Of a DNA stretch of 64,000 nt, positions 8,018 to 17,884 are shown piece by piece (the stretch's first letter is position 1; the number at the start of each line of letters is the position of its first letter). The DNA lies in assembly GCA_910584845.1 (NCBI GenBank), contig CAJUDH010000005.1:1-64000 (forward strand), read 5' to 3'. The notes beneath the pieces were generated by a model. The model saw only the letters and a program-made list of their open reading frames with translations. It was not told where the DNA came from and made no database searches. The position numbers were made by a program, and so were the translations under genes. This DNA comes from an uncultured Lachnospiraceae bacterium. GTDB lineage: Bacteria; Bacillota; Clostridia; Lachnospirales; Lachnospiraceae.

Positions 8018-8692
8018 TTACGTCACCTCGAATTTATACCCCATTCCCCAAATGGTCTTGATATATTCCCCTTTCTCCCCCATCTTGCTGCGCAGCTTTT
8101 TCACATGGGTGTCAATCGTCCTGGCATCCCCAAAGTAGTCGTAGTTCCACACATGGTTGAGGATCTTCTCCCGGGAAAGGGCCAGCCCTTGGTTTTCCAG
8201 GAAAAAAACCAGCAGCTCAAATTCTTTATAGCTTAAGTCAACCGGTTTCCCGTCTATAGTCACCTGGTGGGCCGCCTTGTCAATCCGGATCCCCCCGGCC
8301 TCCGACACATCCTTTGCGTCCCCCAGGCTTCTGCGCAATATCGCCTCTACCCGGGCCACCAGGATCTTCGGGCTGAAAGGTTTAGAAATGTACTCGTCCA
8401 CCCCCAGCTTAAACCCCTGCAGCTCGTCCCGCTCTTCCCCCCGGGCAGTCAACATGATAATGGGGACCTGGGAATATTTGCGGATCGTCCGGCAAGTTTC
8501 CCAGCCGTCCATTTTCGGCATCATTACATCCAGGATAACTAAGGCAATATCCTTTTGGGCAAAAAACACCTCCACGGCCTCTTCCCCGTTTTCAGCCTCT
8601 ATAACATAAAACCCCTTGATAGACAAAAAATCTTTCACCAGTTTCCGCATCCTGGCCTCGTCGTCCACTACCAGCACCTTCAATGAATCCAT
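8018..8692 (-). CDS. OmpR-family response regulator
   Basis: This 224-residue regulator starts at ATG 8692 behind GGAGG; an upstream ATG at 8707 is less well placed. The receiver domain has acidic residues VVDDE (about 9-12), phosphoacceptor Asp55 in LVILDVMMPKMDGWE, and the Thr and Lys of IIMLTARG and YISKPFSP. The C-terminal winged helix includes ARTIDTHVKKLRSKM and ends with TIWGMGYKFE, as in PhoB/OmpR proteins. It is co-transcribed with and precedes the histidine kinase. Confidence 0.93.
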   Translation of the reverse strand: MDSLKVLVVDDEARMRKLVKDFLSIKGFYVIEAENGEEAVEVFFAQKDIALVILDVMMPKMDGWETCRTIRKYSQVPIIMLTARGEERDELQGFKLGVDEYISKPFSPKILVARVEAILRRSLGDAKDVSEAGGIRIDKAAHQVTIDGKPVDLSYKEFELLVFFLENQGLALSREKILNHVWNYDYFGDARTIDTHVKKLRSKMGEKGEYIKTIWGMGYKFEVT

Positions 8693-8809
8693 GATATCCT
8701 CCTGCACGATCCGTCATTTTTCTTTATTCTAGCAGATTCCCTATCCCTTTTCTAGTATTTCACAGAGATTTCACAGATAAACCGGCTGAGGCAAAAGCCT
8801 TGCAGGCAG

Positions 8810-8863
8810 CAAAAGGGCTGGTGCACAGGCCGGCTTTTTTGCCGGCTTGCCCCAGCCCCTCTG
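8810..8863 (-). terminator. Terminator after aspS
   Basis: A GC-rich hairpin (inner stem AAGCCGGC/GCCGGCCT, outer stem GGGCTGG/CCAGCCC) is followed on the minus strand by CTTTTGC. It lies about 20 bp after the aspS stop codon. Confidence 0.75.
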
Positions 8864-8881
8864 TTACCTCTCCAGGCGGCC

Positions 8882-10666
8882 TTACTCCCCGCCCACTTCA
8901 ATCCCCAGTTCTTCCAGCTGCTTTTCGTCCACCGGCGCCGGCGCTTCGCACATCAGGCAGGAAGCATCCTTTACCTTGGGGAAGGCGATCACTTCCCGGA
9001 TATTGTCACACCCGCTCATCAACATCGCCAGCCGGTCAAAGCCATAAGCCAGGCCGGCATGGGGCGGAACCCCGTACTGGAACGCAGTGAGCAAAAACCC
9101 GAACTGCTCCTGGGCCTGTTCCGGCGTAAAACCCAGCACCTCAAACATTTTGCTTTGGATGTCATTCTGATGGATCCTGACCGAACCGCCCCCAAGCTCC
9201 GTACCGTTTAGGACTATGTCATAAGCCTTGGCCCGGACGGCGCCAGGGTCGCTGTCAATCAGGCCCCAGTCTTCTTCCATCGGCATGGTAAAAGGATGGT
9301 GCATGGCCATAAAGCGCCCCTGTTCCTCCGAATACTCCAACAGCGGGAACTCCGTAACCCACAAAAACCGGAAATCGTCCTTATTTTGCAGGCCCAGCTG
9401 CCTGGCCAGCTCCAAGCGCAGATTGCCCAGTACATCCCAAACCACTTTCCGCTTGTCCGCAGCAAATAGCAGCAGATCCCCCGGCTCCCCGCCCATAGCG
9501 GCAACCAGTGCGTCCATCTGCTCCTGGGACATAAATTTGGCGAAGGAAGATTTTCTGGTATTGTCCGGCTGGATGGCCACATAAGCCAAACCCTTGGCCC
9601 CAAAGCCTTTGGCAAATTCCACCAATGCGTCTATTTTCTTCCTGGGCATAGCCCCCTGGCCCCGGGCATTGATCCCCCGGACCGTGCCGCCGTTTTCCAG
9701 CGCGCCTCGAAACACTGCAAACTCGCAGCCCTCCACCACATGAGATACGTCTTTTAATTCCATGCCGAAACGCAAGTCCGGCTTGTCGGAGCCAAACCGG
9801 TCCATGGCTTCCTGCCAGGTCATGCGGGGGATCGGCTGGGGGATGTCCACATGAAGGATCTCATGGAACAGCTTGGCCAGCAACCTCTGGTTTACATCCA
9901 GCACGTCGTCCACATCCACGAAAGAAAGCTCCATATCAATTTGGGTAAATTCCGGCTGGCGGTCTGCCCGCAGGTCTTCATCCCGGTAGCACCTTGCCAG
10001 CTGGAAATACCGGTCATACCCCGAGCACATCAACAGCTGTTTAAAAATCTGCGGCGACTGGGGCAAAGCATAAAAACTTCCGGGATGCACACGGCTGGGC
10101 ACCAGATAGTCACGGGCCCCTTCCGGCGTACTTTTAATCAGCGTAGGGGTCTCAATCTCCAAAAAACCTTCGTCCGCCAAAAACTGGCGGGTCAAAATGG
10201 CAATCCGGCTCCGCAGCATGAGGTTTTTCTGGATGTCCGGCCTCCTTAAATCCAGATAACGGTATTTCAGGCGCAGTTCTTCTTTGGTTCGGGAATTTTC
10301 TTCGATCGGGAAAGGAGGGGTCTCCGACTCCGACAAAATCCGCAGGCTTTCCGCCCGCACCTCGATAGCCCCCGTAGCCAGGTTTTTATTTTCACCGCCG
10401 GAGCGGGCTTCCACCCGGCCTGTAACTGCGATAACAAACTCGCTGCGCAGCTTCTCGGCCTTAGCGAAACTGTCAGCCCCGCAGTCCCCTTCCTCAAAAA
10501 TAATCTGCAGGATCCCGGACCGGTCCCGCAAATCCACGAATATAATCCCGCCTTTGTTCCTGCTTTTCTGAACCCAGCCCATAACGGTCACTTCCTGGCC
10601 AATATGGGCGGCGCCTACTTCCGTACATCTATGGGACCGTTTCAGCCCCTGCATAGACTCTGCCAT
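8882..10666 (-). CDS. aspS: Aspartyl-tRNA synthetase
   Basis: This class II synthetase of 594 residues charges tRNA-Asp. The OB-fold anticodon domain is in the first 110 residues (VMGWVQKSRNKGGIIFVDLRD). Motif 2 is YFQLARCYRDEDLRADRQPEFTQ in the 210-235 region, the bacterial GAD insert lies at about 290-410, and motif 3 is GLAYGFDRLAMLM near the C-terminus. The length is normal for the bacterial type. The start has AGGAGG 6 nt upstream. It is last in the run relA, MBL, hemZ, hisS, aspS, an order common in Clostridia. Confidence 0.97.
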   Translation of the reverse strand: MAESMQGLKRSHRCTEVGAAHIGQEVTVMGWVQKSRNKGGIIFVDLRDRSGILQIIFEEGDCGADSFAKAEKLRSEFVIAVTGRVEARSGGENKNLATGAIEVRAESLRILSESETPPFPIEENSRTKEELRLKYRYLDLRRPDIQKNLMLRSRIAILTRQFLADEGFLEIETPTLIKSTPEGARDYLVPSRVHPGSFYALPQSPQIFKQLLMCSGYDRYFQLARCYRDEDLRADRQPEFTQIDMELSFVDVDDVLDVNQRLLAKLFHEILHVDIPQPIPRMTWQEAMDRFGSDKPDLRFGMELKDVSHVVEGCEFAVFRGALENGGTVRGINARGQGAMPRKKIDALVEFAKGFGAKGLAYVAIQPDNTRKSSFAKFMSQEQMDALVAAMGGEPGDLLLFAADKRKVVWDVLGNLRLELARQLGLQNKDDFRFLWVTEFPLLEYSEEQGRFMAMHHPFTMPMEEDWGLIDSDPGAVRAKAYDIVLNGTELGGGSVRIHQNDIQSKMFEVLGFTPEQAQEQFGFLLTAFQYGVPPHAGLAYGFDRLAMLMSGCDNIREVIAFPKVKDASCLMCEAPAPVDEKQLEELGIEVGGE

Positions 10667-10783
10667 GACTTCCTCCTTATTATCCTAATGTTGGTTTCCA
10701 TCCGCCTCTGCAAGGCCCCCCTTGCCCAAAGGGCTCAGGGCCATACCTGAAAGGCAATTCGTTTTTGCACGTTCCTGGCAACA

Positions 10784-12046
10784 TCATTTTAAAGATTCCC
10801 GGTAAAAATTCACAAACTCCGTATACCCTTCTTTCTCCAGCTGCCCTTTCTGAAACTTTTTGTTTTTATTCATATGGGAAACCAGTACCTGGACCCCGTT
10901 GCGCCGCTCTTCCATGGCCTGTTTCATAATCTCCCCAAACCGCACAGAGTCCATACCTTTTTCGATCAGGTAAGCCTTTTTAACCTTATCCCCTATGGCA
11001 CAACCGCCCTGGTCCATTAGAATCGTAATAATCCGCTCAAAACCGATGGAAAAGCCGCATGCCGGCGTATCCTTGCCCGTAAATTTCCCGATCATTTTGT
11101 CATACCTGCCGCCGCCGGCTACCGAACCGCCAAAACCTTCCATGGACACCTCAAAAATTGTCCCGGTATAATAAGACATCCCCCTCACCAAAGTCGGGTC
11201 AAAATACAGGGAAAACTCAGTTTCTGCCACGTCTGCCACCGTTTCCATAATATAGGCCAGGTTGCCGGCCACTTCCTTGGGCATTGCCGACTCCAAAACC
11301 TCCCCCAGCTTCCTCACGCCGGCGGCATCATGGCCCGTCCCGGCCAGCAGCGCAACATATTTTTCCACGCTTTCCCTGGCATGGCCGGCCTCCAAAAGCT
11401 CTGCCTTCACCCCTTCTATGCCGATTTTGTCCATCTTGTCCAGGATAATGAATACCTGATCTAACAGCCCTTCCTCAAAACCGCAATAAACTGCCATCCC
11501 TTTTAAGATTTCCCGGTCATTGACCCGCACGGTAAACCCATTTTCCGGGCAGATTTTCCCCAAAGCGGCGGTAGTAGCCAAAATCAGCTCAATTTCCGCC
11601 ATGGAAGTTTCGTCCCCCAGGATGTCGATGTCGCACTGGGTAAACTGGCGGAACCGCCCTTTCTGGGGATGGTCCGCCCGCCACACGCTCCCCATCTGCA
11701 GCGCCTTAAAAGGCATGGGAAGCTGGGCCCCATTGTTGGAAAAATACCGGGCCAGGGGCAGCGTCAAGTCATATCGCAGGCCGCCGTCCACCAGGTCGCC
11801 CTCATTTTGGGCCGCCTTAAGGTCCAACTTTTCCCCACGCTTTAATATCTTAAAAATCAGCTTTTCATTGTCCCCGCCTTGCTTGCTGGTCAAATTCTCA
11901 ATGTGTTCCACGCAAGGGGTCTCAATCTGGGTGAACCCGAATCCCTGGTACGTGTCCCGGATCTGGTTCATCACATACTCCCGCACCTGCATCTCTGCAG
12001 GCAAAATGTCCCTCATGCCGGTCACCGGCTTCTTTTTCAGCGCCAT
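10784..12046 (-). CDS. hisS: Histidyl-tRNA synthetase
   Basis: This is a class II synthetase of 420 residues. I place the start at ATG 12046 (MALKKKPVTGMRDILP) behind GGAGAGG; the frame is open 12 codons further to 12082. Motif 2 lies around MGSVWRADHPQKGRFRQFTQ. The His-specific motif is LVRGMSYYTGTIFEV, and motif 3 is ACGFSIGFERI. The C-terminal anticodon-binding domain (from about 330) is short but present. The gene sits about 115 bp before aspS, probably in one transcript. No T-box is visible upstream; a 127-bp repeat and a terminator occupy the gap to hemZ. Confidence 0.96.
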   Translation of the reverse strand: MALKKKPVTGMRDILPAEMQVREYVMNQIRDTYQGFGFTQIETPCVEHIENLTSKQGGDNEKLIFKILKRGEKLDLKAAQNEGDLVDGGLRYDLTLPLARYFSNNGAQLPMPFKALQMGSVWRADHPQKGRFRQFTQCDIDILGDETSMAEIELILATTAALGKICPENGFTVRVNDREILKGMAVYCGFEEGLLDQVFIILDKMDKIGIEGVKAELLEAGHARESVEKYVALLAGTGHDAAGVRKLGEVLESAMPKEVAGNLAYIMETVADVAETEFSLYFDPTLVRGMSYYTGTIFEVSMEGFGGSVAGGGRYDKMIGKFTGKDTPACGFSIGFERIITILMDQGGCAIGDKVKKAYLIEKGMDSVRFGEIMKQAMEERRNGVQVLVSHMNKNKKFQKGQLEKEGYTEFVNFYRESLK

Positions 12047-12237
12047 AGCCACCTCTCCGTTTTCTTTGTCTTTTATGGTCAACCCATTTTATCTTTACGA
12101 TTATACTATTGACAGCCGCAAATGGCAATATATTTTTCGTCCGGTATGGCCCTTTCCCCGGAAGGCTAAGCCCGGTAGGGCGCATTTCTCCAAAAGCCCG
12201 GTAAAACCTGCCGCCGGCACGGCTTGCCGGATGCCCT

Positions 12238-12364
12238 ATAAAAAAGAATCCTGCTCTGCAGGATTCTCCGCCTGCGGCGGGTCGCTTCAGCGACATAATT
12301 CCTTTCCGCCGCAGTGCGATCCCCGCGGAGCGTTTTGTATCATAGGTCGCACTTTCCTATGATA
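12238..12364. repeat. 127-bp dispersed intergenic repeat, copy 1
   Basis: This stretch is 124/127 identical to 52595-52721 in the same orientation. It contains hairpins AATCCTGC/GCAGGATT, GTCGCTTCAGCGAC and TATCATAGG/CCTATGATA. It lies between hemZ and hisS and has no convincing gene. It looks like a mobile or amplified structured repeat family. Confidence 0.85.
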
Positions 12365-12372
12365 CAATAAAG

Positions 12373-12416
12373 CAAAGTGTGCAGCCTTAACCGCCGGTCT
12401 GCGGCTGCACACTTTG
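12373..12416. terminator. Bidirectional hairpin terminator after hemZ
   Basis: A 14-bp perfect stem (12373-12386 with 12403-12416) lies about 60 bp past the hemZ stop. Short T-rich tracts flank it on both strands. It suggests hisS has its own promoter. Confidence 0.65.
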
Positions 12417-12474
12417 TTTGATCCGAATAAGGCAAAAGCAAAAACAGGAAGGGATCCAGCCGTACAAAAAGGGA

Positions 12475-13977
12475 TCATCCAAACAGCCGCTCCTTCCTCT
12501 CGATCATCTCCCCGACCCGCCCGATATACTGTTCCACATTTTTCACCGTCTCAGCCCGTTCGATCCGGTTTTCCCCCGGGATTAGCCGTTTGGTCGTGGT
12601 CCCCGCGCCGCAGCCCACAATCGTCTGCTGTTCCTCCATAATCAATATGTTATAAAGGCACTCTTTCCCCGGCAGGGCGTAGCCCACATTTTCAAAATTC
12701 CCCGCCATATTTTTCTGGCGGTACAAGTAATAGGGCTCCAGGCCCATTTTTCTGGCGTACCGGGCCGTCATTTCCACAATCCCCTGGCTGTTGACAATCT
12801 TGTAATCTTTGTAGGCCTCTTTCATGGTATTTAGCCGGGCGGCCCGCTTGATAGCCAGGCAATGGACCGTCAGGCTGTCCGGCGACAATTCCCGCAGGGA
12901 GTCCATGGTCCTTTGGACATCCACCAGGTCTTCCCCCGGAAGCCCTACGATCAGGTCCATATTGATATTGTCGAACCCCAGCTCCCTTGCCAGGTAAAAC
13001 CGCGCCTCCACCTCTTCCACCTTGTGGCACCGGCCGATCAAGTCCAGCGTCTTCTGGTTCATTGTCTGGGGGTTAATGGAAATGCGGGAAACGCCGTATT
13101 TTTTCAGCACTTTAAGTTTTTCGCCGGTAATGCTGTCCGGCCTTCCGGCCTCCACGGTAAATTCCCCTGCGCCGCCGCAGTCAAACAAAACCGTCAGCTT
13201 GTCCAGCAATTTTTCCAGGTCTTCTGCCGTCAGTGACGTAGGCGTGCCGCCCCCCACATAGACGCAAGAAGGACGCCGCCCCCTGGTCCGCGCCACATAT
13301 TCCAGTTCCTGGAACAAGGCGGCCAGATACTCTTGCACGCGCCCGCCCCATTTCCCTATGGGGTAAGAAGTAAACGAACAATACAGGCAGGTGGTAGGGC
13401 AGAATGGGATCCCCACGTAAAGGCTGTAGCCGTCATGGCGAAAGCCCCCCTCCCCACCCAGGGCCGGCCCCAGCAGGGCCCGTTCCTTTCTGGCAATCTC
13501 CAGGCACAGCCGTATTTTCTCCTCGCTGGCAAAATACGTATCCTTCATGTATTCCTGTATTTCTTCCTCAGCCATGCCTTGCCCCAGCCTGGTAAGGGCG
13601 ATTTTAACGGGACGGATGCCAGTCAATGACCCCCACGGCATTTTTCTGCCGGTGAGGGCCCTTAGTATCACATATAACCTGCGCTTGATTTTATTTTTCG
13701 TCTCGGTCCGGTTTTCATAATCAACCGGGATCGGTTCGTCAAAACGGTCCCATTCTTTCTTCTCTGCCGGTGTGGCGTCCCAAAGGTACCACGACCGTTT
13801 GCCGCGGAAGATCACCTGTAGCTGGAATTTGGTACGCTCCTGGTTCAGGATCCCCGACACGCAAAACTCCAAAGCCGGGGCTGCTTCATAGACAAAATCC
13901 TCGCCCGGGAAAAACGCCATCAAAAGCTCCCGGATATCTTGCTCGTATGCATTATCATTTAATAAAATCCCTATCAT
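12475..13977 (-). CDS. hemZ: Oxygen-independent coproporphyrinogen III oxidase-like radical SAM protein
   Basis: This is a 500-residue HemZ-type radical SAM enzyme. The iron-sulfur motif CPTTCLYCSF (CxxxCxxC, about 193-200) follows YVGIPF, and GGGTPTSL lies just after, as in HemN/HemZ. The first 170 residues form the extra N-terminal domain that separates HemZ from HemN. HemZ proteins are linked to haem-type tetrapyrrole synthesis, though some HemN-like proteins are haem chaperones. The ATG at 13977 is 28 bp after the MBL gene, so the two are probably co-transcribed. Confidence 0.88.
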   Translation of the reverse strand: MIGILLNDNAYEQDIRELLMAFFPGEDFVYEAAPALEFCVSGILNQERTKFQLQVIFRGKRSWYLWDATPAEKKEWDRFDEPIPVDYENRTETKNKIKRRLYVILRALTGRKMPWGSLTGIRPVKIALTRLGQGMAEEEIQEYMKDTYFASEEKIRLCLEIARKERALLGPALGGEGGFRHDGYSLYVGIPFCPTTCLYCSFTSYPIGKWGGRVQEYLAALFQELEYVARTRGRRPSCVYVGGGTPTSLTAEDLEKLLDKLTVLFDCGGAGEFTVEAGRPDSITGEKLKVLKKYGVSRISINPQTMNQKTLDLIGRCHKVEEVEARFYLARELGFDNINMDLIVGLPGEDLVDVQRTMDSLRELSPDSLTVHCLAIKRAARLNTMKEAYKDYKIVNSQGIVEMTARYARKMGLEPYYLYRQKNMAGNFENVGYALPGKECLYNILIMEEQQTIVGCGAGTTTKRLIPGENRIERAETVKNVEQYIGRVGEMIERKERLFG

Positions 13978-14004
13978 GGCAATTCTTCTTCCTATGCTTT
14001 CCCA

Positions 14005-14640
14005 TCAAAGGCCCCTGAACGCCGAATCCTTCTCCACGGCAATCGTCGTACTTTCCCCGTGCCCCGGGTAAACCCGGGTATCTCCGGGGAGCAAAAATAG
14101 CTTCTTTGTAATGGAATGGATGATAGCCTTCCTATCCCCCGTCGGCAAATCCGTCCGCCCCATTGAATCCGCAAACAAAGTGTCGCCGCTGAACACCGCG
14201 CGCTCCGCCTCCACATAATAACAGACCGAGCCGGCCGTATGCCCCGGCGTCTCCAACACCTTCCAGTCAAACCCCATCAGGGGGAGCACCTGGCCGTCTT
14301 TTACCAGGACGTCCGCTTCCAGAAAAACCGGTTCCGTCCCCATACTCCCGCTTAAGTTCATAGAAGGCTCCTGCAAAAGCCCCTCTTCCTTCCATCCGGC
14401 ATAAACCGGGCAGGGGAACGCCCGGCAAATATCTTTTACCGCCATAATATGGTCAAAATGGCCGTGGGTCAGAAGTATTGCCACCGGCTTCACATCCATC
14501 TCCCGGCATTTGTTCAGCACGTAAGCCCCATTGTCTGCCGGATCCACAATAACAGCCTCCCTGGACTCATTATGGTAAACCAGGTAGCAATTGGTACTGA
14601 CTGCCCCCAGCACAAAAGTGCTGATCCGAAAATTGCCCAT
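14005..14640 (-). CDS. MBL-fold metallohydrolase (glyoxalase II-like)
   Basis: This 211-residue protein of the metallo-beta-lactamase fold has zinc motif THGHFDHI (about 59-66), later GHTAGSVCYY, FSGDTLFADSMGRTDLP and YPGHGEST. The size and motifs fit the short GloB-like hydrolases found downstream of relA in many Clostridia. The substrate is unknown; hydroxyacylglutathione is unlikely in this group. ATG 14640 follows AAAGGAAGG. It lies 80 bp after relA and 28 bp before hemZ. Confidence 0.88.
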   Translation of the reverse strand: MGNFRISTFVLGAVSTNCYLVYHNESREAVIVDPADNGAYVLNKCREMDVKPVAILLTHGHFDHIMAVKDICRAFPCPVYAGWKEEGLLQEPSMNLSGSMGTEPVFLEADVLVKDGQVLPLMGFDWKVLETPGHTAGSVCYYVEAERAVFSGDTLFADSMGRTDLPTGDRKAIIHSITKKLFLLPGDTRVYPGHGESTTIAVEKDSAFRGL

Positions 14641-14720
14641 AAAACCCTTCCTTTCAAAAATGCCTTTCCGCTTTATAAATACCGTTATCCTTCCGGTAGG
14701 CCTTCCATATAGCCGCCTTG

Positions 14721-17003
14721 TCAGCCGGCCGTCCGCTCAATGTCCAATACGCCTTCGATCTGCCTTAGCTTGTCAGTCAAACGGTTCAGTTCTTCTTTCC
14801 CGTGGATATCAAAGGTCATCAGGATCGTCGCCTTCCCCTGTTTGCTGGTGCGCACATTGATGGAAGTGATGTCGATCTGCCGTTCCGTAAATACCTTGGA
14901 AATATCCACAAACATGCCGATCCGGTTATTGGCGTAGATCTGGATCTCCGTCGTATACCGCTCATTGGTGTCGGCCTCGCCTTCTGCCTGCTGCCATTCG
15001 GCGTCGATAATCCGGCTCCTCTCGTCCTCCGGCAAATTGATAATATTGATGCAGTCGGTCCGGTGGATGGAAACCCCACGCCCCCGGGTGACAAACCCTA
15101 CGATCTCGTCACCTGGCACCGGGCTGCAGCAACGGGAAAAACGGACTGCCAGGTCATGGATCCCTTTCACGGTAATCCCGCTTTTCAGCCCCCGGGCAAC
15201 CGGCACCCGGGTGCCGCCTTCGCTTAAGCCGTCCAGGATCGTCTGGTCATTCACCTCGTTCTTAAGCCGTTTTTCCCTGACTTCCAGCATCTTGTTGATG
15301 ACCTGGCCCTCTTTCAGGCCCCCATGCCCGATGGAAGCCAGCACCGAGTCCCAATCTTTAAAGGCATAGCGTGCCATGACCTTTTCTTGGTATTCCGGCT
15401 TGTTTAGGTCCGGAAAATTGATCCCCTTTGTTTTGCAGTAGCGGTCAACCATTTCCTTCCCTTTAACAATATTGTCTTCCTTTAATTCATTCTTAAACCA
15501 TTGGTTGATCTTGTTCTTTGCCTGGGTGCTCTTTACCAGGGCCAGCCAGTCCCGGCTAGGGCCTTTGGAATTTTGGGAGGTGATAACCTCGATCTGGTCC
15601 CCGGTCTGGATCACATAGTCAATATTCACCAGCTTGCCGTTGACCCTGGCCCCCACCATCTTATTCCCTACGGCGCTGTGGATGGCATAGGCAAAGTCAA
15701 TCGGCGTGGAACCGCTGGGCAAGGTCTTTACGTCCCCCGAAGGCGTAAAACAATATACGCTCTCGGAAAACAAGTCCAAGTCCCCTTTAACCATACTCAA
15801 AAATTCCCGGGAATCGTCGGTGTCCCGCTGCCACTCCAAGATCTGGCGTAGCCAGCTCATCTTTGCCTCCTCATCCCCTGCGGCAATCTTTCCGCTGCCG
15901 CTCTCTTTATATTTCCAGTGGGCGGCGATGCCGTATTCCGCCGTGCGGTGCATCTCGTAAGTACGTATCTGGATCTCGAAAGGCTGCCCTGTGCTGCCGA
16001 TCAAAGTAGTATGGAGGGATTGGTACATATTGGGCTTAGGCATGGCAATATAGTCCTTGAACCGCCCGGGGATCGGCTTATACAGCTCATGGATCACCCC
16101 CAGGGCCGCATAGCAGTCCTTCACTGTCTCTACAATAATCCGGACGGCAAACAGGTCGTAAATCTGATCCAGCGTCTTGTCCTGGTTGACCATCTTCCGG
16201 TAAACGCTAAACAGGTGCTTTACCCGGCCGTCCACGGTGGCCTTTATGTCCGCCAGCCTCATATGGCATTTGACTTCTTCCACAATGTCCTGGACAAAAC
16301 GCTCCCTGGCCCCTTTGCGCAGGTTCATCTTCTCCACCAGGTCGCAATAAACCTCCGGCTTTAAAAAACGTAACGACAAATCGTCCAACTCGATCTTTAT
16401 GCGGGAAATACCCAGCCGGTCCGCAATGGGGGCATAAATTTCCAGCGTCTCCCTGGCTTTCTCCCGCTGTTTTTCCGGTTTCCAGTACTCCCCGGTCCGC
16501 ATGTTGTGCAGCCGGTCCGCCAGCTTAATAATAATCACCCGGATATCTTTGGCCATAGCCAGGAACATCTTCCTCAGATTTTCCGCCTGGACCTCCACCT
16601 TGTCCTTATCCCAAGACAGCTGGGTCAGCTTGGTTACCCCGTCCACCAAAAACGAAACCTCCGAGCCAAACTCCCTGGTAGTGTCCTCCAGGGTAATGGA
16701 AGTGTCCTCCACCACGTCATGAAGGAGCCCGGAGGCAATGGTCTCCTTATCCATCTCCAAATCTGCCAGGATTATGGCGACGCAAAGGGGGTGGATAATA
16801 TAAGGCTCGCCAGATTTCCGCCTCTGGTCGCTATGGGCATCAGAAGCAACCTTGTATGCTTTTTGAATCAAAGAAATATCATCCGAGGGATGATACTTGC
16901 GAATCGTCTCAACCAACTTCTGATACAAATCTGCCGGACTGGTAAAATCGGCCGGATTTTCCAGCTCGGTGTCCATTTTCTTATCCGTATGTTCATTCGC
17001 CAT
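14721..17003 (-). CDS. relA: Bifunctional (p)ppGpp synthetase/hydrolase RelA/SpoT
   Basis: This 760-residue Rel enzyme makes and degrades the stringent-response alarmone. I place the start at ATG 17003 (MANEHTDKKMD) behind AAAGGTGG; the frame extends 41 codons further upstream without a better site. The HD hydrolase domain shows YIIHPLCVA and GLLHDVVEDT. The synthetase domain includes RLHNMRT and the block ending GRFKDYIAMPKPNMYQSLHT. TGS (CFTPSGDVKTLPSG) and the C-terminal ACT domain (IQIYANNRIGMFVDISKVF) follow. Both catalytic domains look intact. Confidence 0.95.
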   Translation of the reverse strand: MANEHTDKKMDTELENPADFTSPADLYQKLVETIRKYHPSDDISLIQKAYKVASDAHSDQRRKSGEPYIIHPLCVAIILADLEMDKETIASGLLHDVVEDTSITLEDTTREFGSEVSFLVDGVTKLTQLSWDKDKVEVQAENLRKMFLAMAKDIRVIIIKLADRLHNMRTGEYWKPEKQREKARETLEIYAPIADRLGISRIKIELDDLSLRFLKPEVYCDLVEKMNLRKGARERFVQDIVEEVKCHMRLADIKATVDGRVKHLFSVYRKMVNQDKTLDQIYDLFAVRIIVETVKDCYAALGVIHELYKPIPGRFKDYIAMPKPNMYQSLHTTLIGSTGQPFEIQIRTYEMHRTAEYGIAAHWKYKESGSGKIAAGDEEAKMSWLRQILEWQRDTDDSREFLSMVKGDLDLFSESVYCFTPSGDVKTLPSGSTPIDFAYAIHSAVGNKMVGARVNGKLVNIDYVIQTGDQIEVITSQNSKGPSRDWLALVKSTQAKNKINQWFKNELKEDNIVKGKEMVDRYCKTKGINFPDLNKPEYQEKVMARYAFKDWDSVLASIGHGGLKEGQVINKMLEVREKRLKNEVNDQTILDGLSEGGTRVPVARGLKSGITVKGIHDLAVRFSRCCSPVPGDEIVGFVTRGRGVSIHRTDCINIINLPEDERSRIIDAEWQQAEGEADTNERYTTEIQIYANNRIGMFVDISKVFTERQIDITSINVRTSKQGKATILMTFDIHGKEELNRLTDKLRQIEGVLDIERTAG

Positions 17004-17196
17004 AGAAAAAGCCACCTTTTCTGAGCAAGTTATTTTTTCATTATAATTATTTTTGTCGGAAATTGCAAGAGGCATTTCTGTTTCTCCTGCTGCAGGCCGG
17101 TTTACGAAAGCCGCCCCTGTTGCCAAAACCGTTGTCCGCAGCCATTTTTACCCCTTGCCGGGAAAGGGCCAAGGCCGGTTGCCACGGCTGCCCCGT

Positions 17197-17814
17197 TCAA
17201 ACAGCCTGGTAGAGCAGCCCGTTACAGATGGCGGCGGCAATGCTGCTGCCGCCTTTCCTTCCCCTGGCCACAATGCAGGGGACCGCCAGCCTGCAGATCC
17301 GTTCTTTTGACTCCACCACATTGACAAACCCCACCGGGGCGCCGATAATAAGGGCCGGGGCCACGGCCCCTTCCCGTACCATCTCCTCCAGGCGCAGTAA
17401 GGCGGTAGGCGCATTGCCGATGGCAAATAAAACCGGCCCCTTTAGGCCAGCCGCCCGTTCCATACTCACCAAAGCCCGGGTTACCCCCCTTTGCGCGGCC
17501 TCCCTGGCCACATCCTCATGGGCCATATAGCAATGCACCTCCCCCCCCAGCTTCCCCAACGCCCGTTTGTTTATCCCCGCGGCAGCCATATTGGTGTCGG
17601 TGACGATGGACGCCCCTTGTTTTAACGCTTCCAACGCCTGTTCCACCGCCCCCGGGGAAAAGTACAGGTTCGCTGCATAATCAAAATCCGCCGACGCATG
17701 GATACAGCGCTTTACCACTGCCCGCTCCTTTAACGTCCAATCCCCCTTTGGCATCTCCTGCTCAATGGCCTCCATACTGCGGCGTTCAATCTCTTCTGGC
17801 TTGACCCATTCCAT
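17197..17814 (-). CDS. cbiC: Precorrin-8X methylmutase
   Basis: This 205-residue CbiC/CobH moves the C-11 methyl group to C-12 during corrin ring synthesis. Family marks are CIHASADFDYA (with the catalytic His), IVTDTNMAAAGIN, FAIGNAPTALLRLEEM and APVGFVNVVESKE. The length is normal. No other cobalamin gene is in the window; neighbours are relA and a LysR regulator. Such isolated cbiC copies may be displaced from a cobalamin cluster elsewhere. Confidence 0.92.
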   Translation of the reverse strand: MEWVKPEEIERRSMEAIEQEMPKGDWTLKERAVVKRCIHASADFDYAANLYFSPGAVEQALEALKQGASIVTDTNMAAAGINKRALGKLGGEVHCYMAHEDVAREAAQRGVTRALVSMERAAGLKGPVLFAIGNAPTALLRLEEMVREGAVAPALIIGAPVGFVNVVESKERICRLAVPCIVARGRKGGSSIAAAICNGLLYQAV

Positions 17815-17884
17815 CCGTCATCATCCCTTCCTTTAAATATATATGCCTGCCGGCAAAACTGCCCGGCGCCCCTCTTTGCCGCCT

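Noticed and set aside
8800..9090. Small plus-strand frames opposite aspS end
   Set aside because: They overlap the aspS terminator and coding end and have no supporting signal.
12287..12478. Small frames shared by the 127-bp repeat copies (also 52644-52931)
   Set aside because: The shared peptide end comes only from the non-coding repeat; the frames have no ribosome site.
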